Below are positions 49,099 through 58,134 of a stretch of DNA of 64,000 nucleotides, piece by piece; within the stretch, counting starts at the first letter, position 1; each line of letters begins with the position of its first letter. The stretch is taken from positions 52,931 to 116,930 of the forward strand of contig JAKSPT010000003.1 of assembly GCA_024404495.1 (NCBI GenBank). The letters run 5' to 3'. The notes under the pieces are model-generated. The model saw only the letters and a program-made list of their open reading frames with translations. It was not told where the DNA came from and ran no database searches. The position numbers were made by a program, and so were the translations under genes. The DNA is from Lachnospiraceae bacterium. GTDB taxonomy: Bacteria; Bacillota; Clostridia; Oscillospirales; CAG-272.

Positions 49099-51954
49099 AT
49101 GTCCGTCTTATTCACAAAATACGCGGAACTCAAAAAGAAGGTCGGCGGCAACCGGGAAATGTTCGGTTACGAAGAGACCTTCGGTATGCCCCGCGAGGAG
49201 CAGGAGCATATCACGCCCCCTGCCCGTCACCTCGTCCGGATCCTTGCCGAAACCGAATTCGCGATCCGTCTTTCCGCCTCCCTCGACGGGAAATACGACG
49301 CGCTGATCGGCAGCGAGCTCGACTATCTCACCGCCGAAATGGAAGCGGAGGGAACGCTGACGAAATCGGTCTGCGAAAAGGCGGAGGAAATGCTGCTTCC
49401 GATGTCTGCCGAAGCGAAGGAATACAAGCTGATCCTTGCCGGACACGCCCACATTGACATGAACTGGATGTGGTCGTGGCCCGAGACCGTCGCTTCCACG
49501 ATCGCCACCTTCACGACGATGCTGAACATCATGGACGAATACCCCGAATTCTGCTTCAGCCAGTCGCAGACCTCGGTCTATCAGATCATCGACGAATACG
49601 CACCCGAACTGCACGACCGCATCAAGGCGCGCATCGACGAAGGACGTTGGGAGGTCACCTCCTCCGCGTGGGTCGAGACCGACAAGAATATGCCGAACAC
49701 CGAATCCCTGCTCCGCCACATCGCGTACTCCAAGAAATATCTGAACGAAAAGTGGGGAATCCCCGCCGATAAGCTCGAGATCGACTTCTCGCCCGATACC
49801 TTCGGTCACAGCGCGAATCTCCCCGAGATCGACCTCTTCGGCGGCGTGAAATACTACTATCACTGCCGCAGTCTTTCGGGCGATCAGGCACTCTACCGTT
49901 GGAGAGGGCAATCCGGCAAGGAAATGCTCGTTTACCGGGAGCAGTATTGGTACAACAGCGGCATCACGCCCAAGCCCGCGATGGGTCTGATCGACGTATC
50001 GAAGCGCTGCGCCGGGCTGAAGACCGGGCTCGTCGTTTACGGCGTCGGCGACCACGGCGGCGGACCGACCAGACGCGACGTGGAGCGCGGCATCGAGATG
50101 ATGGGATGGCCGGTCTATCCGACGATCAGATTCGGCACCTTCCGCGAATTCTTCAAGGAAGCCGAAAGCGTCCGCGAAAAGCTGCCCCTCGTCGATCACG
50201 AGCTGAACTTCATCTTCCCCGGCTGCTATACGACGCAGAGCCGCATCAAGAACGGCAACCGCCGCTGCGAAGCCGCGCTGAACGAAGCCGAGACCGCGAT
50301 GGCGCTCGCTCACCTTTACGCGGGCGGTCAGGTGCGCGGAGAGGCAATCGAAAAGGCATGGCAGAAGGTGCTCTTCACGCACTTCCACGATATTCTGACC
50401 GGTTCCTGCGTGCAGGACAGCCGCGAACACGCGATGGGTCTCTTTCAGGACGCGATGGCGACCGCGAACAGCGAGACCTCCCTTGCGCTCGGCAAGCTCG
50501 CCGCCGCGACCGATACCTCGATGATAAAGGTCGTTTCCGATCCCGCCTCCCAGAGCGAGGGCGCGGGCGCGGGCTATCACATCGGTTCCTTCCAGAGCCG
50601 TGCCGAGGACGAGCGCGGTCAGGGTCTGACCCGCATCTGGACGGTCTTCAACGATACCCCCGCCGATAAGAATGAACCCGCAGAGATCACCGTCTGGGAC
50701 TGGACGGGCGATATGCGTTATCTTGCGGTCACCGACGACAAGGGCAATCCGTTGGAATTCCAGCTCCTCGACGGCGGTCTCCAGCACTACTGGGATCACA
50801 AATTCTTCCGCGTCCTCGTTTATCTGAACGTTCCGGCGCTCTCCTACGCCGCCGTCGTTCTGAAGCAGGGCGAGTACGGTGACTACCCTGTCTATCTGCA
50901 GGGCACGCACCGCACCGCCGGGACCGATCACGATCAGGTTCTCGAAAACGATAAGATGCGGTTCGTCTTCAGCGGCTCCACCGGTGAGATGCTCTCCGCG
51001 ACCGAGAAGGCGACCGGAAAAGAGCTGCTTTCCGCGCCCGCGACCGTCAAGCTCATCGACACCAACCGCCACAATTCCGACGCGTGGAACATCGGTTCTT
51101 ACCTCGAAAAGATCCCGCTGACGAACGTAGTGAACGTGCGCGGCATCTGCCACGGAGAACTCAGAAAGGGCTTTGCCTTTGACGCGAAGATCCGTTCCTC
51201 CCGCGTCACGGTGGAATATACGCTCGACAAGGGCGCTTCCGCCGTTAAATGCCATATCCGCGCCGACTGGAACGAGGTCGGCGGCGAAAAGGTCCCCGTC
51301 CTCGCCTACGAATTCCCGACCGCGGCGAAGACCGACCGCTTCTCCTACAATATCCCCGCAGGCTCGATCGTCCGTGAAGCGGCGGATCAGGACCGTCCCG
51401 GTCTTTCCTACGTTTCCGCCTTTACCGGAGAGGATAACGTCCCCGCGATCGTGACCGCGAGCAAATACGGCTTCCGCGCGACTGCCGACAAGGCGACCGG
51501 AAACGCTTCGCTGATCTCCACGCTGATCAACACCGCCGTTTCTCCCGATCCCTATCCGGAGCGCGGTATCCACGAGATCGACCTCTGGATCGGTCTGATC
51601 CCCTCTTCTCCCGTCGCGGCGGAGCTGACCGCGCGCAGCCTCTCCCGCCCGATGGCTCCGGTCAGCACCGGCAGCCACAAGGGTACCCTGCCCGCCACCG
51701 GAACGCTGCTGAATTATTCCTGCGATACCGGTATCCTTTCCGCCGTCATCCCCGAAGAGAACGGTCTTACCGTCCGTTTCTATTCGGTCTGCGGCAAGGA
51801 CGGCACGATCACCGTTGACACAGGAAAAACCGTGAAGGACGCGTATCTTACCAACCTGATCGGCAACCGTCTTGCCCCCTGCGCGGCGGAAGGCACCAAG
51901 GTCACCGCGCCGCTTGCCGCGCACACCGTGGCGCAGATCACCGTTACCTTCTGA
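49099..51954 (+). CDS. GH38 alpha-mannosidase
   Basis: A 951-residue retaining alpha-mannosidase that removes alpha-linked mannose from oligomannosides or N-glycans, in the cytoplasm (no signal peptide). GHAHIDMNWMWSWPET places zinc ligands at H118 and D120; the nucleophile is D233 in FSPDTFGHSANLPEI; the third ligand region is LFTHFHDILTGSCVQDSREHA. The linker and large C-terminal beta domains (GNPLEFQLLD, DKMRFVFSGSTGEML, WNEVGGEKVPVLAYEFPT) follow the family order. The ATG at 49099 follows AAGGAG by nine bases. The gene stands alone, with its own promoter. Confidence 0.95.
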   Translation: MSVLFTKYAELKKKVGGNREMFGYEETFGMPREEQEHITPPARHLVRILAETEFAIRLSASLDGKYDALIGSELDYLTAEMEAEGTLTKSVCEKAEEMLLPMSAEAKEYKLILAGHAHIDMNWMWSWPETVASTIATFTTMLNIMDEYPEFCFSQSQTSVYQIIDEYAPELHDRIKARIDEGRWEVTSSAWVETDKNMPNTESLLRHIAYSKKYLNEKWGIPADKLEIDFSPDTFGHSANLPEIDLFGGVKYYYHCRSLSGDQALYRWRGQSGKEMLVYREQYWYNSGITPKPAMGLIDVSKRCAGLKTGLVVYGVGDHGGGPTRRDVERGIEMMGWPVYPTIRFGTFREFFKEAESVREKLPLVDHELNFIFPGCYTTQSRIKNGNRRCEAALNEAETAMALAHLYAGGQVRGEAIEKAWQKVLFTHFHDILTGSCVQDSREHAMGLFQDAMATANSETSLALGKLAAATDTSMIKVVSDPASQSEGAGAGYHIGSFQSRAEDERGQGLTRIWTVFNDTPADKNEPAEITVWDWTGDMRYLAVTDDKGNPLEFQLLDGGLQHYWDHKFFRVLVYLNVPALSYAAVVLKQGEYGDYPVYLQGTHRTAGTDHDQVLENDKMRFVFSGSTGEMLSATEKATGKELLSAPATVKLIDTNRHNSDAWNIGSYLEKIPLTNVVNVRGICHGELRKGFAFDAKIRSSRVTVEYTLDKGASAVKCHIRADWNEVGGEKVPVLAYEFPTAAKTDRFSYNIPAGSIVREAADQDRPGLSYVSAFTGEDNVPAIVTASKYGFRATADKATGNASLISTLINTAVSPDPYPERGIHEIDLWIGLIPSSPVAAELTARSLSRPMAPVSTGSHKGTLPATGTLLNYSCDTGILSAVIPEENGLTVRFYSVCGKDGTITVDTGKTVKDAYLTNLIGNRLAPCAAEGTKVTAPLAAHTVAQITVTF

Positions 51955-52088
51955 TCCTTCACTTTCATCGGCGGAAATCCGTACGGAAAACGGATTTCCG
52001 CCCTTTTCAAAACATTTTTTCGGTATAAGCGTGACCCTGCGGAAAAAACCGTGTCTATATATGCAGAAACGCGGAAAGGAGAGAAAAC

Positions 52089-52649
52089 GTGGAAGACGAA
52101 CGCATCCTCGCGCTGTTTTTTGAAAGAAAAGAACAGGCGATCAGCGAAACCGAGAAAAAATACGGGAACTATCTTGCCGCCGTTGCAGCGCGGATCGTTC
52201 ACGATCAGGACGACGTCGGAGAGATCCTGAACGACACCTACGCCGCCGCGTGGAACGCCATTCCCCCGGCAAGACCCGAAAAGCTTTCCCTTTATCTCGG
52301 CAAGATCACCCGTGCCCTCTCCCTGAACCGCGTCCGGGACAAAAAAGCGGAAAAGCGGGGAGGCGGTGAAGCGGTTCTCTGCTTTGAGGAGCTGGAGGGC
52401 GTTCTTTCCGGAGAGAACGATCCCGTCAGCGCCCTTGAGGAAAAAGAGCTGAGCCGCATCCTCGACGACTTTCTTTCCTCCCTTCCCGAAGCGGAAAGAA
52501 GAGTCTTCGTCTGCCGCTACTGGTATTTTGACCCGGTCTCCGAAATCGCTTCCCGGTTTGATTACAGCGAAAGCAAGGTCAAAATGATGCTCCTCCGTAC
52601 GCGTGAAAAACTGAAAAAACGTCTTGAAAAGGAGAATTATCCGATATGA
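52089..52649 (+). CDS. ECF-type RNA polymerase sigma factor
   Basis: A 186-residue sigma-70 family protein with only regions 2 and 4. Region 2 is RIVHDQDDVGEILNDTYAAAWNAIPPARP with LGKITRALSLNRVRDKK, and region 4 ends LPEAERRVFVCRYWYFDPVSEIASRFDYSESKVKMMLLRTREKLKK. A GTG start at 52089 has AAAGGAG seven bases upstream. The stop overlaps the start of the next gene (ATGA), so the sigma factor and the 1016-residue membrane protein are coupled, as expected for an ECF sigma and its anti-sigma. No target promoter is identified. Confidence 0.9.
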   Translation: MEDERILALFFERKEQAISETEKKYGNYLAAVAARIVHDQDDVGEILNDTYAAAWNAIPPARPEKLSLYLGKITRALSLNRVRDKKAEKRGGGEAVLCFEELEGVLSGENDPVSALEEKELSRILDDFLSSLPEAERRVFVCRYWYFDPVSEIASRFDYSESKVKMMLLRTREKLKKRLEKENYPI

Positions 52650-55600
52650 AAAACGAAAAAAACACGGATCGGCTGATCGACGCGATCGGCAATATCCGCG
52701 AAGAATATATCTGCGACGCGCACTCCGTTTCCGCGCCGCAGAAGAAAAAGGTATCGCCAAGACGCGCGCTGATCGCATCCGCCGCGGCTGTACTCGTGGC
52801 TGTGGGAGCCGTTTTTGCCCTGCCGGCGCTCATCAGGCGAGATCATCCCGTCACACCGATTGACAACACCGATCCACATATTGATCCTTACGTCGATCCC
52901 CTGACCGTGAAAGCACCGTGGGAAGACGGCAGGCTTTCCTTTACCGTAATGACGTACGGTTCAGGAAATACCCTCCTTTCCCTGCCGCAAAGCACCGGGA
53001 TCCGGTTCGTTTCGATGACGGACGAATCCCTTCCGGAGCTTCCGACCTCCGAAACCGAACCGGAAGAATCCGTCCCGGAGACCGTTCCCCATTCCGTCAC
53101 CGTTTCGCTCGCTCCCGACACGAAGATCTCCTCGTGCGTCAACGGCGATTATCTCCGCATCGTTCCCGGCTCGGGTGAGCACGTCGACTGCGTTGACGTC
53201 TACTACGACGTAAAGAACGATAAAACGGTCTGCCTTGACTGCACGGTCCTTTCGCTGATCAAAGAGAGCGATCATTACTTCGACGCTTCGGTCCGCTGTC
53301 TCATCGAGGACTGCCTCATCACCATGGAAGCGATGATGGCGGGTGAAAACGAACAGAATTATGAATTATTCTACGGTCTCCTTTACACCGACGAAATGAA
53401 ACAGATCGTTCAATCCGGCAAGCGTCCGCCTTATTCCAAACTTGAAAGCGACCGTATCTTCATTTCCGAATACGGGAAAGAAGAGATTCAGCGTAAGCTG
53501 AAAAAGTTTGCCTACCCGGAGGTACGGGTAATCGAATACGGCGCCGATCCCGATCTCTGCCTCTTCACGCTCGTTTCTCCGCAGTCGGGCAACACGTACG
53601 GCTGTTATCTCGTCCGCCTTTCGGACGGAGAGATAAAGAAGCTTGACGGGACCTCCATCGGCGTTCCCTCCTGCCTCAACGGCTCGATCACGCTGAACGC
53701 GGAAGGACTTCCCGCGGCGAACCTTCTCGGTGCCGGAAAGGTTTCGGTCAGCAGTGATTATTCGGTCGTCACCGTCACGCTTCCCTATTTCATTGACGAA
53801 CTGAAATACAATGACAATACCGGAACCTATATTCCCTCGTACTATGCGAAAAACGTCATTCTCTTCTATCCCGAAGAAGGCACCTTCGATGCCCTCCTCG
53901 GTACCTCGATCGGAGCGGGGGATCATCCCTATCCCGCAGGAAACGCTGCCACGGAGCACGGCGTCACCCACTACCTCACGGTTTCGGGAACCCACGCCTT
54001 TTACAAGAAAGGAACGTGGTGCGAGCTGACCGGGGATTTCGTCCGGATCATCGTCACCGCCGGGGAACAAACGCCCGTGATCGTCATGCGCGAAAACGGC
54101 GGATTCGCTTTCTTTGATACCGAAGGCGCGCCGATCGAACCCTCCGCGCTCGCCGATAAGCTCGACCCCGCAAACGATTACGTCTTTGATAACGGCGTGA
54201 AGATCAATCTTCTCACCGGAGAAGAAACCGTCCCGTTCCCCGGTCAGGCAGACGCTTATGCAATTTCGGAAGACAGCCGCTTCGTCTACGCCTTCTCCGC
54301 CTCCGACGGCATCGTAGGATGTTACGACCTCGTCACGGGTGAGACCGCAGTCCTTCCGGTTTCCGGCGCGTTCCTGACCGAAGCCGGGATCGGCGAAGAA
54401 CCGATCTTCTGCCTCTTCACAGACGAAAAGGGCGAAAAACTCCTTTTAGCGTATTACAAAAACGGCACGCTGACCTTTGATGCCGAAGCAATGACGAGAG
54501 AGCATCCGCTCTTCATCAGTAACGGGATCATGAACGAATATATCGAGAAAAACATTAAAAACACGTTTCCTTATTTCCTGTGCGGCGGGAAACCGGTCAG
54601 GTTCCGTAATACCGAACGCATAACGCCCCTGATCCTTGCGGTATGCGCGGATATGATCTTTGACAACGTATCAATGCCTGCCCCGGAATTCTTCGCCGCT
54701 CTCGCGGAGAAGCTGATTCCCTATCTGGATTATTCGGCGGGAAGCGCGTGGGTCTCCGAAGAGACGCTTGATTCCCTCCTCGGCGGACAGACGCCGGATG
54801 TGCTGAAAGAGATCTTTTCCTTCAGCACGAGAAACGACGGCTTCGTGACGATAAGCACGGACACGGAAAACGTAGTCGATGATTACGCGAATAATCTTGC
54901 TTCCGTTATGATCTGGTATGCGACCGGTTACACGGAGCTGCCCGATTTTGATATCATAGCAGAGTATTACGAACCGATAATCGTTGATGCTTATCGGGAA
55001 TATTACCGCAGGCTGAACGAGAACGTACCGACTCCCGACGTCGCGGGACTGAAGGAAAGACTGATCCCGATCATCAAGGATGCTCTTTCCGTTTACGAGG
55101 TTGTCGACACCGACAGAAGAACGGGACGGCCGTATTACACGCCGTGCATCCTCTGCCGGGCGGGCGATATCGTCAGAACGATCACCGATCTTTATCCGGT
55201 CTGTGTCGAAATCATCACCGGCAGAAACTACGCTGAATTCGTAAAAAGCGGCGACTTTCTCAGGATGAATTATATTGAAAGTCTGTATCTGACAAGAACG
55301 GACGATACCGCGGGCAATATCCGTATCGGAAGGGATTACGGAGCTGACACCGAAAAGATCATCCCCTTCCTTTCTTCCCTTGACTTCCGTCCGGGAGATA
55401 AAGATGTCCGCGCAGAGGCTGTTCTCGCCCACACATGGGATACCGGCTTCGGCTATGGAATCATCTTTTCTGAATATCCGAACACGAACGTCATCGCGGT
55501 CGGTTCCGATGAAAACGGCCGGTATTACGCCGTGATATCCGGATATTATGCGGAGATCACGAAAGAAGAATGTGAAGGGTTCAAGGCGATCTGCCGGGGC

Positions 55601-55696
55601 GCGGGTGATTTCGATCGCGGCGCCGGACGGGAAAGACTGCTGCAGGATCTGATCGGGCAATACGCAAACGCGGAAAACGAAAACGCTTCCTTCTGA
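52646..55696 (+). CDS. Large membrane-anchored protein coupled to the ECF sigma factor (putative anti-sigma/sensor)
   Basis: A 1016-residue protein. Residues 1-36 are cytoplasmic (DRLIDAIGNIREEYICDAH), about 38-63 a single membrane segment (ALIASAAAVLVAVGAVFALPALI), and about 950 residues lie outside. The outside part contains a threonine/glutamate-rich stretch (LPTSETEPEESVPETVP, about 130-150), a beta-rich region of repeated YFVYAFSASDG-like and VIVMRENGGFAFFD-like strands (about 380-640), suggesting a propeller, and helix-rich C-terminal segments. The short N-terminal domain resembles those that bind sigma factors in other Clostridia pairs, an inference. I do not recognise the ectodomain. 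A terminator follows. Confidence 0.75.
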   Translation: MKNEKNTDRLIDAIGNIREEYICDAHSVSAPQKKKVSPRRALIASAAAVLVAVGAVFALPALIRRDHPVTPIDNTDPHIDPYVDPLTVKAPWEDGRLSFTVMTYGSGNTLLSLPQSTGIRFVSMTDESLPELPTSETEPEESVPETVPHSVTVSLAPDTKISSCVNGDYLRIVPGSGEHVDCVDVYYDVKNDKTVCLDCTVLSLIKESDHYFDASVRCLIEDCLITMEAMMAGENEQNYELFYGLLYTDEMKQIVQSGKRPPYSKLESDRIFISEYGKEEIQRKLKKFAYPEVRVIEYGADPDLCLFTLVSPQSGNTYGCYLVRLSDGEIKKLDGTSIGVPSCLNGSITLNAEGLPAANLLGAGKVSVSSDYSVVTVTLPYFIDELKYNDNTGTYIPSYYAKNVILFYPEEGTFDALLGTSIGAGDHPYPAGNAATEHGVTHYLTVSGTHAFYKKGTWCELTGDFVRIIVTAGEQTPVIVMRENGGFAFFDTEGAPIEPSALADKLDPANDYVFDNGVKINLLTGEETVPFPGQADAYAISEDSRFVYAFSASDGIVGCYDLVTGETAVLPVSGAFLTEAGIGEEPIFCLFTDEKGEKLLLAYYKNGTLTFDAEAMTREHPLFISNGIMNEYIEKNIKNTFPYFLCGGKPVRFRNTERITPLILAVCADMIFDNVSMPAPEFFAALAEKLIPYLDYSAGSAWVSEETLDSLLGGQTPDVLKEIFSFSTRNDGFVTISTDTENVVDDYANNLASVMIWYATGYTELPDFDIIAEYYEPIIVDAYREYYRRLNENVPTPDVAGLKERLIPIIKDALSVYEVVDTDRRTGRPYYTPCILCRAGDIVRTITDLYPVCVEIITGRNYAEFVKSGDFLRMNYIESLYLTRTDDTAGNIRIGRDYGADTEKIIPFLSSLDFRPGDKDVRAEAVLAHTWDTGFGYGIIFSEYPNTNVIAVGSDENGRYYAVISGYYAEITKEECEGFKAICRGAGDFDRGAGRERLLQDLIGQYANAENENASF

Positions 55697-55700
55697 AAAC

Positions 55701-55750
55701 GAAAAATGCCCTCCGCAGAGGATACGATTCCTCTTCGGAGGGCATCTTTT
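55701..55750. terminator. Bidirectional terminator
   Basis: ATGCCCTCCG pairs with CGGAGGGCAT, with an inner AGGA/TCCT helix, and the stem is flanked by AAAAA and TTTTT. It separates the convergent sensor gene and GNAT gene. Confidence 0.93.
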
Positions 55751-55755
55751 TCTGT

Positions 55756-56238
55756 TCAGAGTTTCAGTACGGCAACCACTTCGTCCCCGTCAGTTTCGCC
55801 GTTCGGACGAAAGCCGAAGCTATCATACAATCCCGCGGCTATGATATTCTCCGGTTCATACGAGAGAAAACAGTATTCGGCTTTTCCGCACGGGAAAGAA
55901 CGGATAAATTCCAACGCGAGCGCAAGCGCTTTTTTTCCGTAGCCTTTTCCCTGCTGACTTTCGTCGATCATCAGGCGCCAGATATTGTAATTGCCGTAAG
56001 CAATTTTCGGCGGATTCTCGAACGTTTCGTCAACATCGTACCCGATCATGAGAAATCCGACCGGAAGATCATCATCGTATATACCAAACGGGAAGACGCT
56101 GCCGTTTACAGACAAGGTAAGATACGCCTCGCAGAGGCTCTGGACGTTTGAAGCGACAAAATCATCCTGCGCCTTGCTGACGTGAAGCCTGCATATCTTC
56201 CAGATGTTCTTTGAATTGATCTTTTCAAGTCTGACCAT
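55756..56238 (-). CDS. GNAT acetyltransferase, BltD-like (spermidine/spermine acetyltransferase type)
   Basis: A 160-residue GCN5-related N-acetyltransferase. ICRLHVSKAQDDFVASNVQSL with EAYLTL, FPFGIYDDDLPVGFLMIGYD, WRLMIDESQQGKGYGKKALAL (acetyl-CoA pocket, QGKGYGKKA) and AAGLYDSFGF are in order. The Q-G-K-G-Y-G loop and FVASN-type N-terminus match diamine acetyltransferases such as BltD and SSAT-like proteins. The ATG at 56238 has only weak ribosome-site sequence and lies eight bases after the M23 gene stop, consistent with coupling. Confidence 0.83.
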   Translation of the reverse strand: MVRLEKINSKNIWKICRLHVSKAQDDFVASNVQSLCEAYLTLSVNGSVFPFGIYDDDLPVGFLMIGYDVDETFENPPKIAYGNYNIWRLMIDESQQGKGYGKKALALALEFIRSFPCGKAEYCFLSYEPENIIAAGLYDSFGFRPNGETDGDEVVAVLKL

Positions 56239-56245
56239 ACTTTTT

Positions 56246-57886
56246 TCAGAACAGAATTCCTTCGTCCTGTGCCGAGAAGGGTCCGACCGGCGTATCAAAA
56301 ACGTAAAGTCCGAACGCGAAGCCGGTATATTCGGTAAAGCCGGTTTTTCCGATCGTACCGACCTTATCGCCGCGCTTCACCGTACTGCCGACGGTCACGG
56401 AGGGATCGCCCATACAGCAGTAAACGCTCTTCAGACCGAGACCGTGGTCGATCACGACGGTATTGCCGGTCATTGCCGTCCTTCCGACGTAAACGACCTT
56501 ACCGTCTGCGACAGCGGTGACGTCGGGACGCGCACCGAGATAGATATAATGTGTGAAGGGGGAAACAAAGATGACCGCAGTTGCCTTGACCTCACAGGTT
56601 CTGCCGAACCCGTACCGGATATAGTTGGACGTGGGAGGAAGCTCAAGCGGCTCGGACGTGAAATGTCTCGGCTCGGAGGCAGAGGAAAGAACGGCACGCA
56701 GCTCGTCGTAAAACGCCTGCTCGTTCGCCGCGCTGCGGAGAACGGCGGTATCGTAAGGCATATCGAAATTGTTGAAGGGCGTGTACTGATAATCCTTTGA
56801 CTTCACCTCAAAGATCTGCTCGGTCTCGCCGTATTTCAGCTTGATGCGGAAGGTCTTTCCGCTCTCTCCGATGCCGATGGGAAGCAGTGCGCGGCAGTAA
56901 TCCTCGCCGTCCCGCAGGAAGACGGGGGAAGCCGTGATCGCGGGCTCGCAGGAGAAGAGGATGCCCTCGGGATCGACGGCGTTCTTCGCCGAGATCACGA
57001 TGAACTCACCGGGCAGCACTTCCGTATCCGCGATCGAGAAGACCACGGGAGCAAGAACGGTCTCTTCGATCCGGTAGGTCGCTTCCCCGTAGCCAGTGCG
57101 GAGATCGGTCTGGTACCATCTCGCGTCGATTTCCACGGAATAGGTCGCGTTCTCGGTCAAGAGCTCGGGGCGGATGCCGGAAAGCTGACCCTCGTATGCG
57201 ACGGTACCGCCGTTTTTCATCACGACGTTCAGATAATCGGGCTCGAGATCAAAGACGAGACCGAGCGGTCCCTGCAGAAGGAAGGACGGAACCGAGGAAG
57301 CGAGCGGGATGCCCTCGGTCTCACGGAAAACGTCGTCGTAGCTCTGGTAATACCATTTCATCCCGGCGGGAAGCACGGTCTCCTCCCCGATCTTCATCAT
57401 CGGGGGAACCGAGGAGGCGTAAAGCGTTTCGGCGAAGGAGCTCTGCAGGAACGCGAGCGCGTCCTGCTCGGTGACGCGGTAGCACTTCCCGTCGCTGTCG
57501 GTGTAATAGGCGTGGGAGGAATCGGAGGTGAAATAATAGGTGTATTCGTATTCCTTCTTATAGCTCGTGTAGACAGCCTTCACGACCGCGGTCCTGCCGG
57601 GCTCGAGATCGGGAATCTCCATGATCTCCCCCGCGTTTTTATGAAGACGCATAAAATAGCCGATCGCGTCCTCCCCGATCGACGGCTCCTCGCAGAGCGT
57701 ATCGACGTCGTAGGTCTTTTCGGTGCCGTCGGGCAGGGTCAGCCTCATCGAAGAGACGGAGCCCTCCTTTACCGGCGTTTTTTCGACCGACTGATATTTC
57801 GCGATCGCGATCATCGTCGGGATGAGCGCCGCGACGACGACGATCACGGTGATAATCACTTTTCTCAGTTTTTTTCCGATATCCAT
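56246..57886 (-). CDS. Membrane-anchored M23-fold protein with degenerate catalytic site
   Basis: A 546-residue protein with an N-terminal membrane anchor (KKLRKVIITVIVVVAALIPTM) and a long extracytoplasmic region of beta domains, ending in a LytM/M23 fold (about 440-546). The M23 core VTAVADGKVVYVGRT, TVVIDHGLGLKSVY, VGSTVKRGDKVGTIGKTG is clear, but the metal motifs are altered: HYIYLGA replaces HxGxD, VYCCMG replaces YxHL, and AFGLYVF replaces LHF. At least three ligands are missing, so it is probably a structural or partner protein, as with SpoIIQ- or EnvC-type M23 proteins. The ATG at 57886 follows AAAGGA. Confidence 0.8.
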   Translation of the reverse strand: MDIGKKLRKVIITVIVVVAALIPTMIAIAKYQSVEKTPVKEGSVSSMRLTLPDGTEKTYDVDTLCEEPSIGEDAIGYFMRLHKNAGEIMEIPDLEPGRTAVVKAVYTSYKKEYEYTYYFTSDSSHAYYTDSDGKCYRVTEQDALAFLQSSFAETLYASSVPPMMKIGEETVLPAGMKWYYQSYDDVFRETEGIPLASSVPSFLLQGPLGLVFDLEPDYLNVVMKNGGTVAYEGQLSGIRPELLTENATYSVEIDARWYQTDLRTGYGEATYRIEETVLAPVVFSIADTEVLPGEFIVISAKNAVDPEGILFSCEPAITASPVFLRDGEDYCRALLPIGIGESGKTFRIKLKYGETEQIFEVKSKDYQYTPFNNFDMPYDTAVLRSAANEQAFYDELRAVLSSASEPRHFTSEPLELPPTSNYIRYGFGRTCEVKATAVIFVSPFTHYIYLGARPDVTAVADGKVVYVGRTAMTGNTVVIDHGLGLKSVYCCMGDPSVTVGSTVKRGDKVGTIGKTGFTEYTGFAFGLYVFDTPVGPFSAQDEGILF

Positions 57887-58067
57887 TCTGTTTCCTTTCC
57901 CCGGCTCCGGGCAGGTTTCAATTCCTTTTCTTTCATTATACACGGGCTTCCGTTCGAGGTCAAGGGCAAACCGACATTTTTCCTCCGTTTTTTCCCGGTT
58001 TTTCCACGGCAGTCGCTCCGCTTACGCAAATTTATCATTTTCCTTTCATTTCTTCACGAATCCTTAA

Positions 58068-58096
58068 TTGACAAGCGTTTTTTGCCGTGCTATAAT
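58068..58096 (+). promoter_or_regulatory. Promoter for the AI-2E pair
   Basis: TTGACA at 58068-58073, a 17-base spacer, TATAAT at 58091-58096, 39 bases before the GTG start. Confidence 0.88.
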
Positions 58097-58134
58097 GAGA
58101 ATGGAATATAGTAATGAGGAAGGAGATGCAGCCC

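Noticed and set aside
49108..51924. A 938-codon open frame antisense to the alpha-mannosidase gene
   Set aside because: It is a by-product of GC-rich codon use on the plus strand; no ribosome site, no recognisable domain, and the plus-strand gene has full GH38 motifs.
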